Assembly: GCA_028866445.1 (NCBI GenBank)
Contig: JAGWIE010000012.1
Location: forward strand, 1 to 13,624
DNA length: 13,624 nucleotides
Direction of reading: 5' to 3'
DNA from: Rhodospirillales bacterium
Lineage (GTDB): Bacteria; Pseudomonadota; Alphaproteobacteria; Acetobacterales; Acetobacteraceae
Each line of letters starts with the position of its first letter. Within the stretch, counting starts at the first letter, position 1. Position numbers and translations under genes: made by a program. Shown in pieces: positions 8,201-13,276 of this stretch. The notes beneath the pieces were generated by a model, which ran no database searches, was not told where the DNA came from, and was given only the letters and a program-made list of their open reading frames with translations.

Positions 8201-9479
8201 CGGTGCTGGCCCGCTGGAAATCGCCACCGGCGCCACGCTGGAACTCTCCAGCACCGATCTCTCCGGCGCGCCGGTTAGCTTCACCGGCACCTCCGCCCTT
8301 TTGGTTGTGGACGACGCAGCCGCCGGCCTGCCGGGCATCGCTGGCATGTCGAGTTTCGATGCGGTGGATCTGGTGGGCATCGCCCCCGGTCTCGTCAGCA
8401 TTGCAGGCAATACCATCGAACTTCTCAGCCATGGCAGCATCGCGCAAACCTTCGCGGTTGCCACCAGCGGCACCTCGCTTCCCAGCCTTGCCATCACTAC
8501 GGATGGCAGCGGCAGCGCGCTCATTACCTTGGGCGGCGAGCTGCCCTGTTACGCGCGTGGCACCAGCATCCTCACGCCGCAGGGCTACCGGCCGGTGGAA
8601 ACCCTCCGCCCTGGCGACCCCATCATCAACGCTGCCGGAGAACGCCGCCCGGTGCGCTGGGTTGGCTGGCGCACACTGGATCTTGGGCCCCGTTCCGCCA
8701 AATCCGCCAAGCCGGTCATCATCCTGCCGGGCGCGTTTGGCCCCGGTAAACCGTTCAAAACGCTACGGCTTTCACCCCTGCATTGCGTCTATGCGCAAGG
8801 GGTGCTCATCCCGGTTGTCCATCTCGTCAACGGCGTCACCATCCTGCACGACGAAACTTCTCCAGCCATGACCTATTATCATCTGGAGCTAGATCGGCAC
8901 GACATCATGCTGGCCGAAGGGCTGGAATGTGAATCCTATTTTTGCAACGCCAATCGCGGCGAGCTTTACCACGAATTGGGGCGTCGCAGCCCGGCCCGGC
9001 GGCCCTTTGCGCCAAATGTCACCAGCGGCGCGCGGCTGGCGGCGGTGCGGCGCAGCCTGCACGAACATGCGCTAAGCGTAGGTTTCACGCCCGGCTACAC
9101 GCCGCGCTTGCGCGCGGTAAGCGGCGGAATGGACGCCATTCCCCGCTTCACCCGCCAAGCAGGCGGGCGCTATGCCTCGTTCAGTTTTGCCGAACCTGTT
9201 CACGGCTTCACCTTGCTATGCCCTGCTGTTTCCCCCGCTGATACCGACCCACAATCGGAGGACCGGCGCGAGCTGGGATTATGCCTTGGTGAAGTGCAGG
9301 GGCTGATTCTGGGGCAAGGCTGGCTGCCCCGCGCGCCGGGCGATGCGGGCGTCTGGATGGGTCGGCAGGCGGAAATCGGCCTTCACCGCGCTCGGCGGCA
9401 AATCAGGCTGTCTGTCGCCGCCTTGCCGCAAAGCTGGCAGCGCGCCACAACCATTGACGCCCCACGCGCAACCCGTTAG
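5226..9479 (+). CDS. Giant beta-strand-repeat protein with C-terminal Hint_2 autoprocessing domain
   Basis: 1417 residues. Two cadherin-like segments (about 1-125, 127-258) precede a Gly/Ala/Thr-rich beta-strand-repeat stretch (about 265-500) and a cap containing GFAVGDELIFPG (about 500-575). A third cadherin-like segment (578-670), second beta-repeat stretch (690-1040) and second cap (1040-1105) follow. The Hint_2 domain starts at Cys1108 (CYARGTSILTP, PVETLRPGD), with SPLHCVYA as the TxxH-like block and a YYHLELDRHDIMLAEG segment. The last 155 residues resemble a tail seen in other Acetobacteraceae Hint proteins. Hint domains (hedgehog/intein fold) cleave the chain before their first Cys, so a 1107-residue passenger may be released. 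The passenger has no Cys and only three Lys and four Arg; the C-terminal part is Arg-rich. No signal peptide, RTX repeats or autotransporter barrel are visible. GTG 5226 is the only start available (in-frame TAA at 5214) and has no SD. It is probably a surface or exported protein by analogy; its function is unknown. Confidence 0.9.
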   Translation: MSSSININVPAIVVSIAGQPSLSSLTGLPSSLAVADSAASPAISLKLVAGDSAASLSASVSSGASLVSSGNTLQISGSAAQVNAALATLSFSEPSGVTADVISLTATDNKGGAAQSDFSLAIAPELAPAFVAPAELVTLSPNQPLALPDLLLSDPTASALAEMGLGAGETLQLTLAVSAGALLLPDYSALTGISADGIGTGTIHLTLSANDIGALNTLLTSLEFAGPSLASGQHLTYDLWNHDGVLPRTVTSGNIYLNTLGAPASAATYAQGAQTLVTGIDTLSGTLDISGTFSALGNLVGNGAVSIAPGGVLELPYNSALLGGTSYDSGTIATQDIVESGQLLIGGTASLQGELVLNTNALVDFTSGLTVDTGAANDFQEGLTLASNAVLEGNGTLAVGNFSASGMVDGTGTILALQGETLEIDAGMVSSGVNLDVAGGGVMVLGPVTPLIGIFNTTPLTVQSGVTLNFGGPGSLPVTGAYANPLGGNGGAFVISGPEAFSGTVSGFAVGDELIFPGLTGLVVHNISTISGASSFVVSGVDANGTTQSYTIFSNIPAGLLPAASFDAAGDATVVLHSNIATVTSNGGIAATAGVAQPLLGISMALAAATTQSLTITLSSAHGSLSASGGSTSSALTLTASNLSSLNAEIASISYTGTGALDVLTISSGTGILAGLQSLIAIDHGGSGTVNGYSGLGFTEAELVSFGSTGGLYVDTTAHALGGVLATGQIEFNDELIASGFSGTAFQIDNGGNVIFGAAASAALAGDVVIGDTNGAGALEVLTNSANISGNLTLASAAAGAGSSLAVMGALGVSGTVSVGVGGTAVLNESGTFIAGIMSLGTFGTLQAFGTASGNLGGVNNSGTMGVTGFADIAAASYTGAGGLTLGGEAQLNITGAASFLAGQGFIGTDARLTAGTFTQTGGVLTIDGRLAAAGAATFSNARLAGGELSATLLDVTGTLAGDGIINAATLLGSGTILAQGGKLLMAGGSFTGAGPLEIATGATLELSSTDLSGAPVSFTGTSALLVVDDAAAGLPGIAGMSSFDAVDLVGIAPGLVSIAGNTIELLSHGSIAQTFAVATSGTSLPSLAITTDGSGSALITLGGELPCYARGTSILTPQGYRPVETLRPGDPIINAAGERRPVRWVGWRTLDLGPRSAKSAKPVIILPGAFGPGKPFKTLRLSPLHCVYAQGVLIPVVHLVNGVTILHDETSPAMTYYHLELDRHDIMLAEGLECESYFCNANRGELYHELGRRSPARRPFAPNVTSGARLAAVRRSLHEHALSVGFTPGYTPRLRAVSGGMDAIPRFTRQAGGRYASFSFAEPVHGFTLLCPAVSPADTDPQSEDRRELGLCLGEVQGLILGQGWLPRAPGDAGVWMGRQAEIGLHRARRQIRLSVAALPQSWQRATTIDAPRATR

Positions 9480-9482
9480 AGC
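9454..9482 (+). promoter_or_regulatory. Candidate promoter of rpsD inside the end of the Hint-protein gene
   Basis: TTGACG (9454-9459), 17-nt spacer, TAGAGC (9477-9482). The -10 overlaps the TAG stop of the upstream gene. The -35 is the same TTGACG hexamer as in the rpmG promoter. The start would be near 9489, giving a leader of roughly 104 nt before rpsD. The -10 is weak (3 of 6). Confidence 0.4.
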
Positions 9483-9507
9483 CGCGCTTCGTTGCCGGGA
9501 ACGTGGA

Positions 9508-9556
9508 CGGGCGGTGGTCGCCCGCGCCCGCTCTTTGCCGTGAAAACGGAAAAGAG
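9508..9556 (+). promoter_or_regulatory. Structured rpsD leader: two tandem RNA hairpins, second with a GAAA tetraloop
   Basis: Hairpin 1: CGGGCG (9508-9513) pairs with CGCCCG (9519-9524) around a 5-nt loop. Hairpin 2: CTCTTT (9531-9536) pairs with AAAGAG (9551-9556), then a G-A mismatch (9537/9550), then CCGT (9538-9541) with ACGG (9546-9549), closed by GAAA (9542-9545). No U-tract follows hairpin 2, so it is not a simple terminator. Its end lies 36 nt before the rpsD start. A role in S4 autoregulation is conceivable but inferred only from position. Confidence 0.5.
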
Positions 9557-9592
9557 ACTACTGGCGGATTTAACAAGAAAGGTACAAGCGCC

Positions 9593-10207
9593 GTGACCAA
9601 GCGCAGTGAGAGCAAGTATAAAATCAATCGCCGCCTGGGCGTTAATCTCTGGGGCCGCGCCAAATCGCCTGTTAATAAGCGCGAATACGGCCCCGGCCAG
9701 CATGGCCAGCGCCGCAAGAAGCCGACCGATTTCGGTGTGCAGCTTATGGCGAAGCAGAAGCTGAAGGGTTACTACGGTAACATCTCCGAAAAGGCTTTCT
9801 ACAAATATTACGAAGAGGCTGTGCGCCGTAAGGGTGACACCTCCGAAAACCTGATCGAGCTGCTGGAGCGCCGCCTGGATGCGGTTGTCTACCGCATGAA
9901 ATTCGCGATCACCCCGTTCGCATCCCGCCAGTTCGTCTCCCACGGCCACGTGACCGTGAACGGCCAGAAGGTGAACATCCCTTCCTTCCAGGTGAAGGAT
10001 GATGACATCATCGAGGTCCGCGAGAAGTCCAAGCAGCTTGCCGTGGTGCTGGATGCCGCGCAGAGCGGCGAGCGCGATGTGCCGGAATATATCGAAACCG
10101 ACCACCGTGCCATGAAGGGCCGCTTCGTGCGCGCGCCCAAGCTGGCGGATGTGCCGTTCCCCGTGCAGATGGAACCGCATCTCGTAGTTGAATTCTACTC
10201 GCGCTAA
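9593..10207 (+). CDS. rpsD: 30S ribosomal protein S4
   Basis: 204 residues starting at GTG 9593 (TKRSESKYKINRRLG...) and ending VEFYSR, the normal alphaproteobacterial S4 length. S4 binds 16S rRNA directly, nucleates assembly of the small-subunit body and lines the mRNA entry site. The N-terminal domain has LGVNLWGRAKSPVNKREYGPG and GQHGQRRKK without the zinc cysteines, so it is the C-minus form. The S4 RNA-binding domain (about 92-155) contains RLDAVVYRMKFA, FVSHGHVTVNGQ and DDDIIEVREKSK. In-frame sequence continues upstream to 9503 but does not resemble S4, and GAAAGG lies about 10 nt before the GTG. It stands alone, outside the alpha operon, which is usual in alphaproteobacteria. It has its own candidate promoter, a structured leader and a strong terminator. 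Confidence 0.97.
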   Translation: MTKRSESKYKINRRLGVNLWGRAKSPVNKREYGPGQHGQRRKKPTDFGVQLMAKQKLKGYYGNISEKAFYKYYEEAVRRKGDTSENLIELLERRLDAVVYRMKFAITPFASRQFVSHGHVTVNGQKVNIPSFQVKDDDIIEVREKSKQLAVVLDAAQSGERDVPEYIETDHRAMKGRFVRAPKLADVPFPVQMEPHLVVEFYSR

Positions 10208-10230
10208 TTTCCAATTATCTGAATATTCAA

Positions 10231-10262
10231 AAATGGCGTCTTCGGGCGCCGTTTTTTTATTT
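10231..10262 (+). terminator. Rho-independent terminator of rpsD
   Basis: ATGGCGTC (10233-10240), loop TTCG (10241-10244), GGCGCCGT (10245-10252), then a run of T broken by one A up to about 10264. The stem includes a few G-T pairs and is closed by the very stable TTCG loop. The hairpin starts 25 nt after the rpsD stop. Confidence 0.92.
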
Positions 10263-10338
10263 TGTCACATGGCAGAGATGCTGCCGTTACATCGCGCCCC
10301 TACCAATCATGGCTAATAAGCCGATTGGAGTTACTCAC

Positions 10339-10758
10339 ATGCGCCGTATTTTGTTTGCGTCTCTTATCGCCCTGGCACCGGGGTTGGCCTTCGCCCAAAT
10401 GGCCACAAACACCACTAATCCGCCAGCACCTCCCGCCCCCGGAATGGGCGGCATGGGCCACGGCCCGATGGGTGGTTTAATGATGTGCCCTCCTGGCCAT
10501 GGCGGCAAGGGCCGCCATATGATTGACCCAGAGCAGGTGATGCTGAAGTTCTACGCTGCCAATACCAGCCATGATGGGCATCTTACCCTCGCGCAGGCCA
10601 AGGCTGCGGGCTTCAAGCCAGTTGTGGATCATTTTGACGAAATCGACGCCGATAAACACGGCTATGTCACGTTTTACGACATCCAGGCTTGGCGGATGGA
10701 CGATATAGCTAAGCACCTGGAAGCCCAGGCCACCGCTTTGCGCGCCAAGGATTCCTGA
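10339..10758 (+). CDS. Small secreted EF-hand-like protein with Met/Gly/His-rich linker
   Basis: 139 residues. A signal peptide (1-19, LAPGLAFA then Q20) predicts export to the periplasm. A Thr/Pro-rich stretch (22-34) leads to a Met/Gly/His-rich linker (35-61) with the only cysteine, Cys50. Two EF-hand-like loops follow: a degenerate one at 75-86 (NTSHDGHLTLAQ) and a better one at 103-114 (DADKHGYVTFYD), which ends in Asp instead of the usual Glu. Calcium binding is therefore plausible for the second loop and doubtful for the first. The linker could bind a metal such as copper; this is inference from composition. The ATG at 10339 is preferred because GGAG lies 8 nt upstream and the signal peptide begins there; the in-frame ATG at 10309 has no SD. 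It is monocistronic between the rpsD terminator and a convergent hairpin. Precise role unknown. Confidence 0.85.
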   Translation: MRRILFASLIALAPGLAFAQMATNTTNPPAPPAPGMGGMGHGPMGGLMMCPPGHGGKGRHMIDPEQVMLKFYAANTSHDGHLTLAQAKAAGFKPVVDHFDEIDADKHGYVTFYDIQAWRMDDIAKHLEAQATALRAKDS

Positions 10759-10763
10759 GCAAC

Positions 10764-10794
10764 CGATCGGGCCGGCAACGTTCCGGCCCGATCG
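10764..10794. terminator. Perfect 12-bp hairpin between convergent genes, possible bidirectional terminator
   Basis: CGATCGGGCCGG (10764-10775) and CCGGCCCGATCG (10783-10794) are perfect reverse complements around a 7-nt loop. It fills the 44-nt gap between the stops of the EF-hand gene (10758) and the convergent secreted-protein gene (10803). No T-tract follows on either strand, so intrinsic termination would be weak; it may instead protect mRNA 3' ends. Confidence 0.6.
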
Positions 10795-10802
10795 CAGAAT
10801 TC

Positions 10803-11108
10803 TCAGAATGCGCCGCCGCGGCCCGGCGGAAAGCTGGGCGTAGTCTTGTTAGGGTCGCCGGTCACGAACATCTGGTGAAAAATATCGCCAAATGTTGGTT
10901 CGGTCGTAGGCTGCGCGGCAGTGGCTTCACCAGACGGAGAGTTGTTGCCCGGCGCGCTGGATGTTGTTCCCGGCACTACCTGCGATGCCACAGAATTCGG
11001 TCCAAACAAATGTATCACTATGCCAGATGGCGGGGGTGTGGGGTCTTGGCGGGCCCATGCAGGAAAAGCGGCCAAGCTTGCGAGAATAGCGGCGGATAGA
11101 AGTTTCAC
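10803..11108 (-). CDS. Small secreted protein of unknown function
   Basis: 101 residues that I do not recognise. A clear signal peptide (1-19, ending FPAWA before RQD) predicts export. The mature part is rich in Pro, Ser and Thr: a short PTPPPSGIVIHLFGPNSV segment (about 23-40), a low-complexity linker (about 41-72), then EPTFGDIFHQMFVTGDP (about 70-86) and a Gly/Pro-rich end. No cysteine or lipobox is present, so it should be soluble in the periplasm or outside. The GTG at 11108 has GGAG 8 nt upstream, inside a 12-bp palindrome (11115-11126). It is last in the minus-strand series fabI, aroC, PAS-GGDEF, but a 94-bp gap upstream with its own dyads suggests separate control. Coding status rests on the signal peptide plus SD. 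Confidence 0.7.
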   Translation of the reverse strand: MKLLSAAILASLAAFPAWARQDPTPPPSGIVIHLFGPNSVASQVVPGTTSSAPGNNSPSGEATAAQPTTEPTFGDIFHQMFVTGDPNKTTPSFPPGRGGAF

Positions 11109-11114
11109 AATTAT

Positions 11115-11126
11115 GACTCCGGAGTC
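11115..11126 (-). promoter_or_regulatory. Palindrome enclosing the Shine-Dalgarno of the small secreted-protein gene
   Basis: GACTCCGGAGTC is a perfect 12-bp palindrome whose GGAG is the only SD candidate for the GTG start at 11108. With no loop it is unlikely to fold within one RNA strand, so an operator-type DNA site is the more natural reading. A second dyad, CCTGA-5 nt-TCAGG, lies at 11146-11160. Confidence 0.4.
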
Positions 11127-11202
11127 GTATCCCTAACATCGTGCTCCTGAGTTGGTCAGGCAACCCATCCAGGCGCATCCGGCCATGCGTTAAGTCTCCG
11201 CC

Positions 11203-12156
11203 TCAATCGGTTTGCCAAACCCTCCAGGCGCTCATTGGCCCGGCTTCACCGGCGCTCGCAAAATCCGCCAGCCGCAGCGTTACCGCCGCATGTTCCATTA
11301 CGGTGCTGGCATCCTCCCCGCTTCCCGGCCATCGTGGCGAAACGCCCACCGTAATCAGCGTTGTCTCAGGCAGCAAAGCTGGCAAAGTGGTGCAGAATTT
11401 CGCGGCGCGCTCTCCGCCCGTCAAATGGTCCATATTGTCGCACCACAACCCTATGGTCGTTCCGTCAATCCGCCCCAATAAATCCGTGGGGCGGACAATA
11501 TCCCGCAATTCCTCCGCCAACCGCATCGCCACGGCGGGCCAAAGCGTTTCCTGGGCGCGGGAAAAACCCAAATAGAGCAGGGTGCCAGGCTGATCTTCAA
11601 CATCCAGCCGGTCCAGCCTACGGGCAATTTCGTCTGCGAAGGTCTTGCTGGTCCAGAAGCCAGTTTCAACATCCAGCACAGAGGAAAGGCGAAGCTGCGT
11701 TTCTGTAGTCGTCCCATCAGCCAGGCTGGGCAGCGCCATCTCCGGCGCTTCCATATCGAATAAGAGGCCATAGATGCCAGCGACACTGCCGCCAGAAAGC
11801 CGCGGCGCCAGGGAAAGCCGGTAAAGCCGAGGCGTAGGTTCAAAACTGTGCAGTCTTACCCGCCCATGCCAGGCCACGCATTCCACGCAGATGGTGACAA
11901 TGATCGATCTGAATTCACTGGCGCTAAGTGCTGCTTCTTCGGCCGAAGGGCCGCTCAGCAGGCTGGCCAGCTCCGCTCCCAGCATTTCGCTGGCTTGCCG
12001 CCCCAGCACCCGGCCCGGCCCAAAGGCGGTAAACCGGCCAAGTTTGTCTGTCTCAAACGCCAGATCGGCGAGCATCGAGCCGATCACCAGCCATGAAGCG
12101 CCGGTGGCCGTTGGTAAGACAGGTGGCGGCAGGGCTGAAAGCGGGGAAGGGTTCAT
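11203..12156 (-). CDS. PAS-like plus degenerate GGDEF domain protein, predicted inactive as diguanylate cyclase
   Basis: 317 residues, no signal peptide or membrane segment. Residues 25-135 look like a PAS sensory domain (GSMLADLAFETDKLGRFTAF, then GRQASEMLGAELASLL). Residues 150-317 follow the GGDEF fold: LDVETGFWTSKTFADEI at 161-177 replaces the usual DxLTGLxNRRxF. The signature site reads RIDGTTIGLW (229-238) where an active enzyme has RxGGDEFxxL. The two catalytic acidic residues are replaced by Thr233 and Thr234, so c-di-GMP synthesis is not expected. A binding or scaffolding role is possible. The ATG at 12156 has only AGG close upstream. It follows aroC by 43 nt on the same strand with no terminator between, so it may be co-transcribed with fabI-aroC. 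Confidence 0.8.
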   Translation of the reverse strand: MNPSPLSALPPPVLPTATGASWLVIGSMLADLAFETDKLGRFTAFGPGRVLGRQASEMLGAELASLLSGPSAEEAALSASEFRSIIVTICVECVAWHGRVRLHSFEPTPRLYRLSLAPRLSGGSVAGIYGLLFDMEAPEMALPSLADGTTTETQLRLSSVLDVETGFWTSKTFADEIARRLDRLDVEDQPGTLLYLGFSRAQETLWPAVAMRLAEELRDIVRPTDLLGRIDGTTIGLWCDNMDHLTGGERAAKFCTTLPALLPETTLITVGVSPRWPGSGEDASTVMEHAAVTLRLADFASAGEAGPMSAWRVWQTD

Positions 12157-12199
12157 AACCTATTTTAAAAGCCACCTGGTTAACAGATGCTTAAAATCT

Positions 12200-13273
12200 T
12201 TACCGTCCGGTCTGCCCCCGGTGGCGCAGTAAATGGTCTGCCAGCACGCAAGCCAGCATGGCTTCGCCCACCGGCACGGCGCGAATGCCAACGCACGGGT
12301 CATGCCGCCCGGTGGTGAATACGTCCGTTTCTACGCCATCCGCGCTAACAGATTGCTTCGGGATTAGAATTGAACTTGTTGGTTTTACAGCAAACCGCGC
12401 CACAATAGGCTGGCCGGTCGCAATGCCGCCTAAAATCCCGCCCGCATGGTTGGAAAGAAATTCGATCCTCCCATCCTTCATCCGCATCTCGTCGGCGTTT
12501 TCTTCCCCACGCAGGGCGGCGGCGTCAAACCCGTCGCCAATCTCCACGGCCTTCACCGCGTTAATGCTCATCAGCGCCGCGGAGATATCGGCGTCCAGCT
12601 TGCCATATATCGGCGCACCTAGCCCCGGCTTCACGCCCTCAGCCACTACTTCCAAAACCGCGCCAATCGACGAACCGGCCTTGCGAATAGCATCCAGCTC
12701 AATCTCCCAGCTCTTGGCAGCTTCAGCATCCGGGCAGAAAAACGGGTTTTCATCCACATGCGCCCAGTTCCATCGTGCGCGATCAATCCCATGCGCGCCC
12801 ATCGCCACCATGGCGCCGCGAATTATCACCTCAGGCCCCAGCACCTTGCGGGCAATGGCACCTGCGGCTACGCGCATCGCGGTTTCGCGGGCGGAGGAGC
12901 GGCCACCACCGCGGGGGTCGCGATGGCCATATTTCATGTCATAAGCCACATCCGCATGGCCGGGCCTGTAGCGCGCCGCGATATTCGCATAATCTTTGGA
13001 GCGTTGGTCGGTATTCTCGATCATCAGCGAGATCGGCGTGCCGGTGGTCTTGCCCTCATACACACCTGAGAGCACCCGCACCTGATCCGGTTCCTGGCGT
13101 TGCGTGGTGAAGCGCGACTGGCCAGGGCGGCGCTTATCCAGAAAGGGTTGAATATCAGCTTCAGAAAGCTCAACGCCCGGCGGACAGCCATCCACCACCG
13201 CGCCAATGGCGGGCCCATGGCTTTCGCCCCAGGTGGTTACACGGAAAAGCTGGCCGAAGCTGTTGAAGGACAT
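12200..13273 (-). CDS. aroC: Chorismate synthase
   Basis: 357 residues, full length. It catalyses the last shikimate-pathway step, conversion of 5-enolpyruvylshikimate 3-phosphate to chorismate, using reduced FMN in the cytoplasm. Family signatures are visible: the start MSFNSFGQLFRVTTWGESHG with His19, DKRRPGQSRFTTQR at about 46-59, GGGRSSARETA at about 122-132, FLSNHAGGILGG at about 273-284 and TTGRHDPCVGIRAVPV near 325-340. Nothing essential appears missing. The ATG lies 3 nt after the fabI stop and has no clear SD, which suggests translation coupled to fabI. The neighbouring genes on the same strand make fabI-aroC an operon, with the PAS-GGDEF gene possibly included. Confidence 0.97.
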   Translation of the reverse strand: MSFNSFGQLFRVTTWGESHGPAIGAVVDGCPPGVELSEADIQPFLDKRRPGQSRFTTQRQEPDQVRVLSGVYEGKTTGTPISLMIENTDQRSKDYANIAARYRPGHADVAYDMKYGHRDPRGGGRSSARETAMRVAAGAIARKVLGPEVIIRGAMVAMGAHGIDRARWNWAHVDENPFFCPDAEAAKSWEIELDAIRKAGSSIGAVLEVVAEGVKPGLGAPIYGKLDADISAALMSINAVKAVEIGDGFDAAALRGEENADEMRMKDGRIEFLSNHAGGILGGIATGQPIVARFAVKPTSSILIPKQSVSADGVETDVFTTGRHDPCVGIRAVPVGEAMLACVLADHLLRHRGQTGR

Positions 13274-13276
13274 GAT

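Noticed and set aside
7260..8447. 395-codon open frame on the minus strand within the Hint-protein gene
   Set aside because: Antisense to a strongly supported gene, low-complexity Gly/Ala/Glu composition and no family resemblance; long antisense frames are expected opposite Gly/Ala/Thr-rich GC-rich coding DNA.
7843..8871. 342-codon plus-strand frame overlapping the Hint-protein gene
   Set aside because: Pro/Ser/Ala/Arg-rich shadow in another frame; the Hint frame carries recognisable domains across the same bases.
9503..9592. In-frame extension upstream of rpsD
   Set aside because: The extra residues do not resemble S4, and the leader hairpins lie there; GTG 9593 gives the standard length.
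9476..10180. 234-codon minus-strand frame opposite rpsD
   Set aside because: Complete overlap with an unambiguous S4 gene; typical GC-rich antisense frame.
10309..10338. Earlier in-frame ATG for the EF-hand protein
   Set aside because: No SD, and it would put ten polar residues ahead of the signal peptide; the ATG at 10339 has GGAG at good spacing.
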